Source: Rubripirellula reticaptiva
GTDB taxonomy: Bacteria; Planctomycetota; Planctomycetia; Pirellulales; Pirellulaceae
Direction: 5' to 3'
DNA: 64,000 nucleotides
Assembly (NCBI RefSeq): GCF_007860175.1
Contig: NZ_SJPX01000001.1
Coordinates: forward strand, 1,488,001-1,552,000
Shown here: positions 46,347-55,638 of the stretch, in pieces
Numbering within the stretch: the stretch's first letter is position 1
Layout of the letters: each line of letters opens with the position of its first letter
Notes under the pieces: model-generated
What the model was told of the DNA's origin: nothing
Databases searched by the model: none
What the model saw: the letters and a program-made list of their open reading frames with translations, nothing else
Position numbers and translations under genes: made by a program

Positions 46347-47552
46347 ATGAAGAGATTGAGTCTGCGTAGGTCAGGGTTCACGCTCGTTGAACTATTGGTC
46401 GTGATCGCAATCATTGGAGTTCTGGTGGGCCTTCTGTTGCCCGCCGTCCAAGCTGCTCGCGAAGCAGCTCGACGAATGAGTTGCAGCAACAACTTCAAGC
46501 AAATTGGCTTGGCGCTGCACAATTACCATTCCGCTTTCAAGGCGCTGCCTACGCAGTCCGGCGGAACGTACCTTCTGTCCTCGAATGGGGGACTCAACAA
46601 CGACGCTGGCGATAACAACCGGTTTCGTCAAAGTTGGTTGATCGGGATTACCCCGTTCATCGAACAGCAAGCGTTGTGGGAACAGATTTCGAACCCACGA
46701 GACTATCAAGGCAGTTTTGTTTTCCAGGCGATGGGACCACGTCCTTGGGATGGTCGCTACACGCCTTGGGTGACCGAAGTTCCTGCACTTCGTTGTCCGA
46801 GTGATCCCGGTGTTGGTTTGCCCGCAATGGCACGGACCAACTATGCCGCCAACATTGGTGATTCAACCGACTGGGTGAACTGGGGATATTGGCGATGGGA
46901 AAGCAATACCTGGAACCAAGGTCACATCACCCAAGCCAATGCTTCCAACCGTGGTTTCTTTTACAACCGCAAGCAAATGAAGTTCCGCGACATCCTGGAT
47001 GGATTGTCAAATACGATCGCGTGCGGCGAAATCGCGACGGATCTAGGCGATGGCGACAAGCGGACTCAGCCCTACTTCGGCATTGGTTGGGGCACAATCC
47101 ACGCCAATCCGAGCGCTTGTGCTGACGATGCCACTCCGTTGGTTGACCCACTGCGTCCGACGTTTTGGAACAACCCGCCTGTGACTGGCACCAGTAATCC
47201 AGGTGGTGTAAGCACAGGCTGGCGTCGTGGTTTCCGTTGGTCCGATTCGGTGCCAACGTACACCAGCATCACAACGATGTTGCCGCCGAACCGTGAAGTC
47301 TGCATCGGTGGTGGGGGTGACTTTGACACCGGCGTTCTGCCACCAAGTAGCCGCCACCAAGGTGGTTGCCACGTGTTGATGGGTGACGGAGCGATCAAGT
47401 TCATCACCGACTCAATCGAAGCAGGTAATTCTCGTCAGGCTGTTGTGAAAACGGGTACACCGGGTACACCACCTGGTTCGAAGAGCCCTTACGGTTTGTG
47501 GGGGGCGCTTGGAACACGTGCTAGCAAAGAAACGATCAGCGAAGAGTTCTAG
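46347..47552 (+). CDS. DUF1559 domain protein, tandem copy A
   Basis: 401 residues. I chose the ATG at 46347, which has CGGAG six bases upstream and leads directly into the class III signal GFTLVELLVVIAIIGVLVGLLLPAV; the open frame further upstream is leader sequence. H-X9-DG motif (HQGGCHVLMGDG) near 342. The C-terminus reads GTRASKETISEEF. It is nearly identical to copy B over most of its length, differing mainly in residues 5-9 of the N-terminus and scattered positions. Like other DUF1559 proteins it is probably a prepilin-type envelope or surface component; the role is not known. It is followed by its own terminator. Confidence 0.93.
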   Translation: MKRLSLRRSGFTLVELLVVIAIIGVLVGLLLPAVQAAREAARRMSCSNNFKQIGLALHNYHSAFKALPTQSGGTYLLSSNGGLNNDAGDNNRFRQSWLIGITPFIEQQALWEQISNPRDYQGSFVFQAMGPRPWDGRYTPWVTEVPALRCPSDPGVGLPAMARTNYAANIGDSTDWVNWGYWRWESNTWNQGHITQANASNRGFFYNRKQMKFRDILDGLSNTIACGEIATDLGDGDKRTQPYFGIGWGTIHANPSACADDATPLVDPLRPTFWNNPPVTGTSNPGGVSTGWRRGFRWSDSVPTYTSITTMLPPNREVCIGGGGDFDTGVLPPSSRHQGGCHVLMGDGAIKFITDSIEAGNSRQAVVKTGTPGTPPGSKSPYGLWGALGTRASKETISEEF

Positions 47553-47581
47553 TCTTTAAGGCGTTCTTTGTAACTAAATCG

Positions 47582-47619
47582 CCTCGCCGTCCCTTGATTG
47601 GGGCGGCGAGGTTTTTTTT
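47582..47619 (+). terminator. Terminator of DUF1559 copy A
   Basis: Stem CCTCGCCG/CGGCGAGG (47582-47589 with 47604-47611) followed by eight T. The same hairpin recurs after copy B at 49288. Confidence 0.9.
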
Positions 47620-47723
47620 GCCCAGCGAAGCTGGCAAACCCCGTCGGAGCTTGTCACCGGCCAAACCCCGTTCATGGGGAATTGAATCCGTTTCGCAAAG
47701 GTTCCGCAGGTGACCGCACGACG

Positions 47724-47750
47724 CCTCGCACGAAAGTGCGGGGTTTTTTT
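47724..47750 (+). terminator. Second copy of lipoprotein-type terminator
   Basis: CCTCGCAC GAAA GTGCGGGG and seven T, identical in stem and loop to 46010-46036. No gene lies directly upstream, so it looks like a duplication remnant. Confidence 0.85.
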
Positions 47751-48037
47751 GTGTATTTCGCGTGCTTCCTTAGCTCGAACTAGGGTGCACGTGAACACCC
47801 CGCAAGTTTCAATGCGTAAGATTAAACACAGCTGAATTGAGTTTTTTAGGTGTTGTAATTTATAAGTTTGTGTACTTTTGCCTTGATTTAGCGTTCGCCA
47901 TCCCTTAGGCTGGCTTTTCTTCCTTATGAGGGTCTTACGGCCCGTTTTGTAGGTGTAGAGGAAGACGTTAAGTTTCGGCGTTTTCCGATGTTTTTCTGTA
48001 AGGGTGAAGATAGCGCCCTCTTTTCTAGGAGTTTGAA

Positions 48038-49243
48038 ATGAAGAGACTGAGACAGAGTAAGCCAGGGTTCACACTCGTTGAACTACTGGTCGTGATCGCA
48101 ATCATTGGAGTTCTGGTGGGCCTATTGTTGCCCGCTGTTCAAGCTGCTCGCGAAGCAGCACGACGAATGAGTTGCAGCAACAACTTCAAGCAAATCGGCT
48201 TGGCGCTGCACAACTACCATTCCGCTTTCAAAGCGCTGCCCAAGCAGTCCGGCGGAACGTATCTTCTGTCCTCGAATGGGGGACTCAACAACGACGCTGG
48301 CGATAACAACCGGTTTCGTCAAAGTTGGTTGATCGGGATTACCCCGTTCATCGAACAGCAAGCCTTGTGGGAACAGATTTCGAACCCACGAGACTATCAA
48401 GGCAGTTTTGTTTTCCAGGCGATGGGACCACGCCCTTGGGATGGTCGCTACACGCCTTGGGTGACCGAAGTTCCTGCACTTCGTTGTCCGAGTGATCCCG
48501 GTGTTGGTTTGCCCGCAATGGCACGTACCAACTATGCTGCCAACATTGGTGACTCATCGGACTGGGTGAACTGGGGTTATTGGCGTTGGCAGAACAACAC
48601 CTGGAACCAAGGCCATATCGCCGCCGCCAATGCAGCCAATCGTGGTTTCTTTTACAACCGCAAGCAAACCAAGTTCCGCGACATTCTTGATGGACTATCA
48701 AACACGATCGCATGCGGTGAAATCGCAACGGATCTCGGCGATGGCGACAAGCGAACTCAGCCGTACTACGGCATTGGTTGGGGCACGATCCATGCCAATC
48801 CGAGCGCTTGTGCTGACGACACGACTCCGTTGATTGATCCACTGCGTCCGCAGTTTTGGAACAACCCGCCTGTGACCGCCACCAGCAATCCAGGTGGTCG
48901 CAGCAATGGTTGGCGTCGTGGTTTCCGTTGGTCCGATTCGGTGCCAACGTACACCAGCATCACAACGATGTTGCCGCCAAACCGCGAGGTCTGCATCGGT
49001 GGCGGTGGTGACTTTGACACCGGCGTTCTTCCACCAAGTAGCCGTCACCAAGGCGGTTGTCACGTGCTAATGGGTGACGGAGCTATCAAGTTCATCACCG
49101 ATTCGATCGAAGCTGGTAACCTGCGTCAGGCCGTTGTGAAAACGGGGTCACCGGGAACACCACCTGGATCGAAGAGCCCTTACGGTTTGTGGGGTGCGCT
49201 CGGTACGCGTGCGAGCAGTGAAACGATCAGCGAAGAGTTCTAG
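48038..49243 (+). CDS. DUF1559 domain protein, tandem copy B
   Basis: 401 residues from the ATG at 48038, with AGGAG six bases upstream. N-terminus MKRLRQSKPGFTLVELLVV, then the hydrophobic helix and the same family blocks as copy A. Motif HQGGCHVLMGDG near 342; tail GTRASSETISEEF. The coding sequence is close to identical to copy A in long runs, while the leaders have diverged clearly. A recent duplication or ongoing gene conversion would explain this. The function is unknown beyond its likely surface localisation. Confidence 0.93.
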   Translation: MKRLRQSKPGFTLVELLVVIAIIGVLVGLLLPAVQAAREAARRMSCSNNFKQIGLALHNYHSAFKALPKQSGGTYLLSSNGGLNNDAGDNNRFRQSWLIGITPFIEQQALWEQISNPRDYQGSFVFQAMGPRPWDGRYTPWVTEVPALRCPSDPGVGLPAMARTNYAANIGDSSDWVNWGYWRWQNNTWNQGHIAAANAANRGFFYNRKQTKFRDILDGLSNTIACGEIATDLGDGDKRTQPYYGIGWGTIHANPSACADDTTPLIDPLRPQFWNNPPVTATSNPGGRSNGWRRGFRWSDSVPTYTSITTMLPPNREVCIGGGGDFDTGVLPPSSRHQGGCHVLMGDGAIKFITDSIEAGNLRQAVVKTGSPGTPPGSKSPYGLWGALGTRASSETISEEF

Positions 49244-49287
49244 TCTCAGAGTTCTATTCTCTAGGACACTCTTTTGCGACTAAATCG

Positions 49288-49324
49288 CCTCGCCGTCTCT
49301 TAATTGGGGCGGCGAGGTTTTTTT
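49288..49324 (+). terminator. Terminator of DUF1559 copy B
   Basis: Stem CCTCGCCG/CGGCGAGG (49288-49295 with 49310-49317) and seven T; the same hairpin as after copy A. Confidence 0.9.
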
Positions 49325-49426
49325 ATGGCCGTTGATGATCGGAGACGAAATCGAGTCGCGTGTTCCGGTCGTGTTCCACGATGAAAAATGCGGTCAAATG
49401 ATGGTCTGTGTTGATTCCACTCGTCG

Positions 49427-52400
49427 TTGGTCTTTTCTATCCTTGAGCTTTTGACATTGTCTATTTTCTGTCGTCGTCAGGTTGTCTCGCTTCTCGTCGC
49501 ACTGCTAGTTTCCGTCATGGTGACCGGCTGTTCTCGCGAAGTTGAAACAGCGGTTGTTGAGATCAGCAACAGTGAACTGCCCGAGTCGCCGCTCGAGGAA
49601 GCGTCCATAGCACTCCAAACAAATCAGTTGGATCGTGCCGAGTCGATTCTGCAGGCTCAATTGATTCGGCAGCCCGATGATTTGTCTGCCGGGGTCTTGA
49701 TGTCGCATCTGTTGGTGCGTCGCCAGCAGTTCTCGGCTGCGATCGAGCTATTGGATCGCTTGGCGGCGACGAACCCTGATCAAAGTGACGCTTGCGAAGC
49801 CGAGGCAGCGGAGGTCGCCGTTTTAGCCGGTGATTCGAAAGACGCAATCAATCGCTTCAAGGCGATCGTCCGGCGGAAGCCAGGGTTTGTTTCGGCGCGG
49901 CGGCGTCTTGCCGAGATCTTCAATTCACAGGGGTTTCGGTTCGATGCCAACGAGGTGATGCGTGGTGTCGCCGCAGAACAACCGCTGAGCATGCGCGACT
50001 TGATTTCGCTGATCAATCCGATGCGTCCGTTTTCTACTTTTACTGAAAAACCAGACATCGATAATGCCGACCATCTGAGTCGTTACGGAGTCTTAGGTGT
50101 GGTCAGCGCGCTGCGCTCCCGCAGCGATTTCGGCGAAGCGATTGAGTGCTTGTCGGAAAGTGAACTGTTGGCGTCTGGCGATCCAGCGGCGACGGCCATG
50201 ATGGGGTTGCTGTGGGCCGAAACGAACCAGTTCGATTCGCTGCGCCGCTGGGCCAGCGGAACTTCAATCAGGTCCGACGAACTTCGTCGCTATCCCGCTT
50301 ACTGGTTGGCAATGGGAGCACTGGCGATGCACGATCGAGATGACTCCGCAGCGGCTTGTTTCGTCGAAGCATGTCGGCGTGAACCAGGCTGTGTCGAGGC
50401 ATGGACTGGTTTGATCGCGGCTCTTCAGCTGAAAGGCAATCAGTCCGCGGCCGATAAGGCTCGCAAGACATCCAGGTTGGTTGAAGAGTCGGCGTGGTTG
50501 TCGCAGCACTTAGCGACCGATCAAGCAGGCAACGTGGAAATGCTGCAGCGGCTTGTCGAGGTGCTCAATGAACTGGGGCGATGGGTCGAGTCGGTCGCAT
50601 GGCAAGAAATGTGGGTCGCGAATTCTGCGCCCGGTTCGATTCAGTTGAAGACGTTGTCCGAATACAAACAAAAACTTCTTCAGCAATATCCGAGTGGACG
50701 AAACGACTCTGCGGTCATCGGCGGATTGGTTCCACAGGACTTTGGTTCGGCGGAACCCTGGTTCGTCAAAGTTGCATCGTGGGATCGCAAAGAACTGGAT
50801 TCACTGCAAGGCTCGGCGTCGGATCATGAATCGTCAGCGCCGTCCGGATTTGAGCATCCCGTATTCGTTGGCGTAGCCCAGTCGTTAGGGCTCGATTTTC
50901 TTCACCGCAATGCCACGGTGCCGGTGCAACGCGAGTTTCGGTTGTTTCAGCCGCTTGGCGGAGGTGTGGCCTGTTTGGACTTTGACTTGGACGGGCAAGT
51001 GGACTTTTACTTTTGCCAGGCCGCAACTGATCCGCCTGGTGGGGTCAGTCAGCACTCGAATCGAATCTTTCGACAAGTCGATGGTCGTTTTCTCGATCAA
51101 ACAATTGCATCGGAGACAACCGACAACCACTACTCAATGGGCGTGACCGCGGGCGATGTCAACCAGGACGGGTTTGCTGATTTGGTGGTTGGAAATATCG
51201 GGGTCAATGTGTGTCTGGTCAATCAAGGCGATGGGACGTTTCGACCTGTTCCGGTGCAAGACGACACTTGGCAGCATCCCATGTTGTCGATGTCCGTCGC
51301 GATCGCTGATTTGACAGGCGATGGTTTGCCTGAAATTGCGGAAGTCAATTACGTCGACGATCCACGTGTCTTTGATCCGATCCAGCGTGATGCGCAAGGC
51401 AAGGCAATGAGGCTGCCAGGACCACTTCATTTTGATCCCGCGCCTCAGCGTGTCTTTGTCTCGCAGGGCAACGGCCAATACCGTGGGCATTCGATGCCGT
51501 CCGATGAAAATGCCCAGCTGAGCACTGGGATGGGCGTGTTGGTTGCGGATCTTGATTCGGATGGACGAAACGAGCTGTTCATCGGTTGCGACCAGAAAGC
51601 GAACCAGGTTTGGAAGTTCGATTCCTCGGCACCCGACGATCGGGCGGCATGGTCGGATGCGGCCGTCGCGATGGGTTTGGCTTACGGTCCCGGTGGGAAG
51701 CCCAAGGCATGCATGGGAATCGCGGCCGCGGATTTCGATCACAACGGACGTCTCGATTTGCACATCACAAACTTTTACGACGAATGGTCCAACCAGTACA
51801 TGCAAAATGCGTCAGGCGTATTCGTCGATGCGGCTGTTGCGATGGGAATCGACGACGTTTCGGCTAGGATGCTTGGATTCGGAGTCCAGGCATTCGATTT
51901 CGACAACAACAGCACTTGGGATCTCGCGATCGGAAACGGACATATCGAAGATTTCCGGAACAAGCGTCAGAAATTCAAGATGCGGACACAGGTCTTGACG
52001 ATGGTCAATCAGAAGTACGTCGCGATTGTCCCCAAGGGTGACGACGACTACTGGAATACCGACCGTCTTGGACGAGCCGTTGCGAAGTGCGATTGGAATC
52101 GAGATGGACGAACCGACTTGGTCACCACCGAGGTCAACGGACCGGCCGAGTTGTTGGAAAATCGTACGACAACTCAAAACCACTTTTTGCAAATCGAGTT
52201 GGTCGGAACACACGCCGAACGCGATGCGATTGGCGCGATCGTCACCGTCGTTGCGGGCGATCGGACTTGGACGCAATTTTGCCAAGCCGGAGACGGTTAT
52301 CTGTGCAAGAATGAGCCGCTGATGAGCTTTGGGGTCGGATCAATCAACCGACTCGATCGGATTGATGTTTCGTGGCCCAGCGGAAAAAGTCAGACATTCC

Positions 52401-52504
52401 CTGATCCGCCCGTCGACACACGCGTCCTCTTGATCGAGGGCAGTGGCCAAATCTGGAATCACGAGTCCAGTGCTGCCAGACAACCCAAAATTCAAGATCA
52501 ATAG
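49427..52504 (+). CDS. TPR and FG-GAP/ASPIC (CRTAC1-type) lipoprotein
   Basis: 1025 residues from a TTG; the true start is uncertain, with TTG codons at 49427, 49451 and 49457 giving similar signal peptides. The lipobox is at VSVMVTGC. Residues 50-400 are tetratricopeptide-like helical pairs (ALQTNQLDRAESILQAQLIRQPDD, QQFSAAIELLDRLAATNPDQ). From 480 the protein is an FG-GAP beta-propeller (CLDFDLDGQVDFYFCQAA, GDVNQDGFADLVVGNIG, DLDSDGRNELFIGCDQK, DFDHNGRLDLHITNF, DWNRDGRTDLVTTEVNG), ending in the ASPIC/UnbV domain (HFLQIELVGTHAERDAIGAIV, GVGSINRLDRIDVSWPSGK). These are envelope proteins of unknown function, common in planctomycetes next to DUF1559 genes. The Asp-rich loops probably bind calcium. 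Confidence 0.88.
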   Translation: MVFSILELLTLSIFCRRQVVSLLVALLVSVMVTGCSREVETAVVEISNSELPESPLEEASIALQTNQLDRAESILQAQLIRQPDDLSAGVLMSHLLVRRQQFSAAIELLDRLAATNPDQSDACEAEAAEVAVLAGDSKDAINRFKAIVRRKPGFVSARRRLAEIFNSQGFRFDANEVMRGVAAEQPLSMRDLISLINPMRPFSTFTEKPDIDNADHLSRYGVLGVVSALRSRSDFGEAIECLSESELLASGDPAATAMMGLLWAETNQFDSLRRWASGTSIRSDELRRYPAYWLAMGALAMHDRDDSAAACFVEACRREPGCVEAWTGLIAALQLKGNQSAADKARKTSRLVEESAWLSQHLATDQAGNVEMLQRLVEVLNELGRWVESVAWQEMWVANSAPGSIQLKTLSEYKQKLLQQYPSGRNDSAVIGGLVPQDFGSAEPWFVKVASWDRKELDSLQGSASDHESSAPSGFEHPVFVGVAQSLGLDFLHRNATVPVQREFRLFQPLGGGVACLDFDLDGQVDFYFCQAATDPPGGVSQHSNRIFRQVDGRFLDQTIASETTDNHYSMGVTAGDVNQDGFADLVVGNIGVNVCLVNQGDGTFRPVPVQDDTWQHPMLSMSVAIADLTGDGLPEIAEVNYVDDPRVFDPIQRDAQGKAMRLPGPLHFDPAPQRVFVSQGNGQYRGHSMPSDENAQLSTGMGVLVADLDSDGRNELFIGCDQKANQVWKFDSSAPDDRAAWSDAAVAMGLAYGPGGKPKACMGIAAADFDHNGRLDLHITNFYDEWSNQYMQNASGVFVDAAVAMGIDDVSARMLGFGVQAFDFDNNSTWDLAIGNGHIEDFRNKRQKFKMRTQVLTMVNQKYVAIVPKGDDDYWNTDRLGRAVAKCDWNRDGRTDLVTTEVNGPAELLENRTTTQNHFLQIELVGTHAERDAIGAIVTVVAGDRTWTQFCQAGDGYLCKNEPLMSFGVGSINRLDRIDVSWPSGKSQTFPDPPVDTRVLLIEGSGQIWNHESSAARQPKIQDQ

Positions 52505-52724
52505 AAATAGGGTTCGAAGGAATTGGGGTTCCGGCTGAACGCACAGTGTTTTCTAGTGTCAGTCGTGATGAGGGTGCACTGCTGGTTCCCGTTTGCCCAA
52601 TTCCGGCGGATCTCACCTACACATCCCGAAGCGGTGATTGGGCTGTGGAATAGGTCCTCTTTAAGCCGTCAACGAGCACTGTTTTCCGACCGTGCCATGA
52701 ACCTAGTTTCGCTTTTCCAAGAAC

Positions 52725-53387
52725 TTACCCTTCCGTCGTGATGCAACGGCTGGCTCGGCGCCTTCTGGATGTGTACGCGATCGCGCCCGTCGCAATGGTC
52801 ATCAAAGCAAGGCAAGATGGTTCGGGGACTGCCACAACATCGATGTGGCCAAAGTTCCCTCCGGTCGGGACAAAGGCCCCCAATGCATCTTTGACGGAAC
52901 CCGACACACTAATGAAGTAGCTCAGCTCCTCGCCATCGGGATTGTTGTGGCTTAATTCAAGCTGCGCAAGTAATCGGCTTTCGCCGCTATTGAGCGTGAT
53001 ATTCATTTCATCGGCGGTTGAGTCGACAAAGAACAAACGATCGATTCCGTATCCATTTTCATTCGATTCGGTGATCGGAGATCCGGTCCCCGTCGCATCA
53101 CTGTTCAAATAGAACACATACGATGGATCATTCGCGAACGATTCAGAATCCGTCATTGCGAAACCCGCTTCGACATAGGGGTTGGCCGGGAATTCGGGAC
53201 CGATATAGAACTCAACGTCAATCGATTGAAACGAGACAGAGCCAACGTCAGAACTAACAAACACGTCGATGGTGGCGTTGCCCGCCGGCGCAATCGTCGT
53301 CGATCCAATGCTGAAAACCAGGGCGGCGTTGGCGGCGGGGCCAACGGCGGCAACCGACAATAGCAATAAGAGGAATCGAAAAAACAT
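52725..53387 (-). CDS. PEP-CTERM sorting-domain protein
   Basis: 220 residues with GGAG upstream of the ATG. A signal peptide (FFRFLLLLLSVAAVGPAANA) is followed by a beta-rich exported domain (cohesin-like pattern TIAPAGNATIDVFVSSDVGSVSFQSIDVEFYIGP). The C-terminus VPEPSCLALMTIATGAIAYTSRRRR is a standard PEP-CTERM tag: PEP motif, hydrophobic helix, Arg cluster. The protein would be processed by an exosortase and placed at the cell surface or in extracellular matrix; no exosortase lies in this window. No neighbouring gene is clearly linked. Confidence 0.9.
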   Translation of the reverse strand: MFFRFLLLLLSVAAVGPAANAALVFSIGSTTIAPAGNATIDVFVSSDVGSVSFQSIDVEFYIGPEFPANPYVEAGFAMTDSESFANDPSYVFYLNSDATGTGSPITESNENGYGIDRLFFVDSTADEMNITLNSGESRLLAQLELSHNNPDGEELSYFISVSGSVKDALGAFVPTGGNFGHIDVVAVPEPSCLALMTIATGAIAYTSRRRRASRCITTEG

Positions 53388-54020
53388 TGCGGAGCTCCGA
53401 AAGGACTCGTGATTGCGAGAGGCCTATCGTAGTGACAACCGCTACCCGGTTCAAGAAAAGGTGACTCTCTGCAGTTCGTTCCGACGCACTCGCCCGATAG
53501 CTGAACGTGGGTATTGGATCCCGTTCCTCGTTCACGCCGCCGCCTCCGATTAGGTGAGACGCAAACACTGCGATCTAAGAATCGGTGTGAGTTTTCCTGT
53601 GAACGGGGTGGCATCGTTGCGGGGGGCACTATCCGATGACGCTTCACTGACACGATTGTTTCGTCGCAGCGCCACGACCAACACATCGATGGTGCTCGGC
53701 TAGCGGGGCCTTACTGTTGGCTAAGTCCAAGGTGTGATTGGTCTGGGCATGCACAAACATTGCTGCCGGGGTTGGACACTGCGGTGCCCGTGGCGATGAA
53801 GCAATATGCGATGGCAATCCACGAGTCGTTTTGCTGGCGTCGGACCCTACCTTCGAAACGGCGACCCGAATAAGCAAACCTCGCCAGCCTGATGATGGAG
53901 GTTCCCGTGGTGTTTCCATTCAGGGTATATCTGGCGTTATCTGTGGAACCACCGGGGCAGTTTCACCCCGTGAATCACGGGAATACCTCGTAAAAGACGG
54001 GGTGGGAAACTACTATCTAA
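53388..54020. other. Gene-free stretch before tRNA-Met
   Basis: About 630 bp with no gene that I can support. Open frames here (for example 53644-53919 minus and 53738-54061 plus) have no family pattern, and the latter runs into the tRNA. I see no repeat or terminator of note. Confidence 0.6.
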
Positions 54021-54094
54021 TAGGGCTGGAAGGACTTGAACCTTCGGCCAAACGATTATGAGTCGTGTGCTCTAACCAACTGAGCTACAGCCCC
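54021..54094 (-). tRNA. tRNA-Met (anticodon CAU)
   Basis: A 74-base cloverleaf on the minus strand: acceptor GGGGCTG/CAGCCCT, discriminator A, no encoded CCA, D arm GCTC/GAGC, anticodon loop CTCATAA (CAU), T arm GAAGG-TTCAAGT-CCTTC. The closing pair 27-43 is C-U, a mismatch. The arm pattern resembles elongator tRNA-Met; tRNA-Ile2 with lysidine at C34 cannot be excluded. Confidence 0.9.
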
Positions 54095-54271
54095 CTAGGA
54101 TGTGGCATTTTAGACGGAAGTCGGCTGCTTTCCCACTCCCTTGAATCCAGTCGCATCGGTCGGATCCGCACTTGTTGCTGATCGGTGGGGGGCGAGGTGT
54201 GGGCGGAATAGTGGAGTTGGTGGTTGACCGCTGCGGATGCTCGGATTTCTTAACCTACGATCGGTTTGATT

Positions 54272-55009
54272 TTGAATATTCTGTTGACCAATGACGACGG
54301 TATCGACGCAGAAGGTCTGGCTGCGCTCTACAAATCGGTGACTGCTGTATTGCCGAATACGGCAACGGTTTCGGTGGTCGCGCCCGATCGTGGCCGCAGT
54401 GAATGCGGGCATAGTGTCACCACGGGGCGCCCGCTGGTCATTCGCCAGCATCAACCGGGTTGGTACTCGGTCGATGGAACGCCAGTTGATTGCGTTCGTG
54501 CAGCCATTTCGACGTTGGTACCTAAAGTTGATGCGGTTATCTCTGGCATCAACGCAGGTGCGAACTTGGGAATCGATCTTCTGATCAGTGGAACCTTCGC
54601 CGCGGCACGCGAAGCGGCCCTGCAGCGGATTCCGGCGCTGGCAGCATCGCACTATCGACATCCGGATGTTCCGAAAACATGGGATCACGCACCCGACTGG
54701 CTGGGCGAGACACTTGCCGAATTCTTCCACTCCGTTTGCGAGGATGCGTTCAAAGATGACGCCCTACTTTGGAATGTAAACCTTCCCGCCGTTGATCCAC
54801 GGGGGACAAAGCCCAGTCGAATTGAATGCGGAGTCGATTCACATCCGATGGTTCGAACTGGGCAATTGTCACCGAGTGAACGGGAGTTGACGCAAAAGCT
54901 GGCGATGACGTCAGAATTTCATGGACGCCCGCGGAACGCCGGTTCTGACGTTGACCGATGCTTTGCCGGTCAGATCACGCTGTCGCGGATGAAGCCTCAG
55001 GTGGCTTAG
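54272..55009 (+). CDS. surE: 5'/3'-nucleotidase SurE
   Basis: About 245 residues. I prefer the TTG at 54272, which gives the family's standard MNILLTNDDGI start; a TTG two codons upstream is possible. Motifs: ILLTNDDGIDAEG (metal-binding DD), VAPDRGRSECGHSVT, YSVDGTPVDCVRAAI, DAVISGINAGANLGIDLLISGTFAAAREA. It removes the phosphate from nucleoside monophosphates, usually as a stress-survival protein in the cytoplasm. It is the plus-strand neighbour of csrA, and the two genes converge, 36 bp apart. Confidence 0.93.
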   Translation: MNILLTNDDGIDAEGLAALYKSVTAVLPNTATVSVVAPDRGRSECGHSVTTGRPLVIRQHQPGWYSVDGTPVDCVRAAISTLVPKVDAVISGINAGANLGIDLLISGTFAAAREAALQRIPALAASHYRHPDVPKTWDHAPDWLGETLAEFFHSVCEDAFKDDALLWNVNLPAVDPRGTKPSRIECGVDSHPMVRTGQLSPSERELTQKLAMTSEFHGRPRNAGSDVDRCFAGQITLSRMKPQVA

Positions 55010-55045
55010 TCAAGGCTGCGAGCTCTTCGAACCTGTGACGAGAGT

Positions 55046-55279
55046 TCAGTGATGAGGCTTGCTTGCAACGGCAACGTTCGCGTCGTCCATGGACATCGCA
55101 ACCGGTGCCGAACCTGGCGCGGCGACATCGTGGCGTTCCAGTTCACCGCGAACGATTCGAACTTCGCGAGGAGCTTCGATGCCAATCGCAACTCGATTGC
55201 CCGACAATCGGTTGATTGTCAAAACAATGTTGTCGCCAATTAGTAGTTGTTCACCTTCTTTGCGGCTGAGTACCAACAT
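55046..55279 (-). CDS. csrA: Carbon storage regulator CsrA
   Basis: 77 residues, with GGGAAG upstream of the ATG. MLVLSRKEGEQLLIGDNIVLTI and NRVAIGIEAPREVRIVRGEL are the CsrA beta strands with the RNA-binding residues (Leu4, Arg6 and the conserved Arg of VRGE). A 20-residue tail beyond the core is common in planctomycetes. It is a dimeric RNA-binding post-transcriptional regulator that binds GGA in leaders. It is convergent with surE. No fliW or flagellar gene is near. Confidence 0.95.
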   Translation of the reverse strand: MLVLSRKEGEQLLIGDNIVLTINRLSGNRVAIGIEAPREVRIVRGELERHDVAAPGSAPVAMSMDDANVAVASKPHH

Positions 55280-55638
55280 GATTTACTTCCCTGAAAACGA
55301 TTTGTGATGTGATTTTCCTAACGATTGGTACAAACGTTGTGCCAATCTGTGGTCACCAGAGCTTTCGCAACGAACTTTTTTGGTTTCTTGAGCAAAAATC
55401 AGCGTTTGAGCAGATTTTTGGTCACTTTTTTTCAACGTCGCTAATTGCTGTCATTTTTTTGGTGATCCCCCGCAATGGCTCTTTAACCACCACTGGAGCG
55501 CGATTTGAACCAGTCGTCTCGATTTGAGATCGACTGGGTTCCTCCTCGCGACAAAAGAACTATCGCATCGACCGGTGACACGTCTGGTCACGGCCGCAAA
55601 ATTGCTTTCGATCTTGTCTGGCACTCTGCCTCTGAGGT
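55280..55638. promoter_or_regulatory. Upstream region of csrA
   Basis: About 360 bp between the csrA start and the mtnA stop. It contains the csrA promoter, which I cannot place precisely, and AT-rich stretches. Small open frames there have no support. Confidence 0.45.

Larger units (their letters stand above)
47553..48037 (+). promoter_or_regulatory. Spacer and leader between DUF1559 copies A and B
   Basis: A 485-bp region without a convincing gene. It holds the terminator of copy A, a second copy of the terminator seen after the small lipoprotein (47724-47750), and a 288-bp leader to copy B. The extra terminator with no gene before it suggests the duplication also included DNA upstream of copy A. 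Small open frames across it look like chance. Confidence 0.55.

Noticed and set aside
53738-54061. 107-codon plus-strand open frame
   Set aside because: Its end is the reverse complement of tRNA-Met, a common false gene; no recognisable domain.
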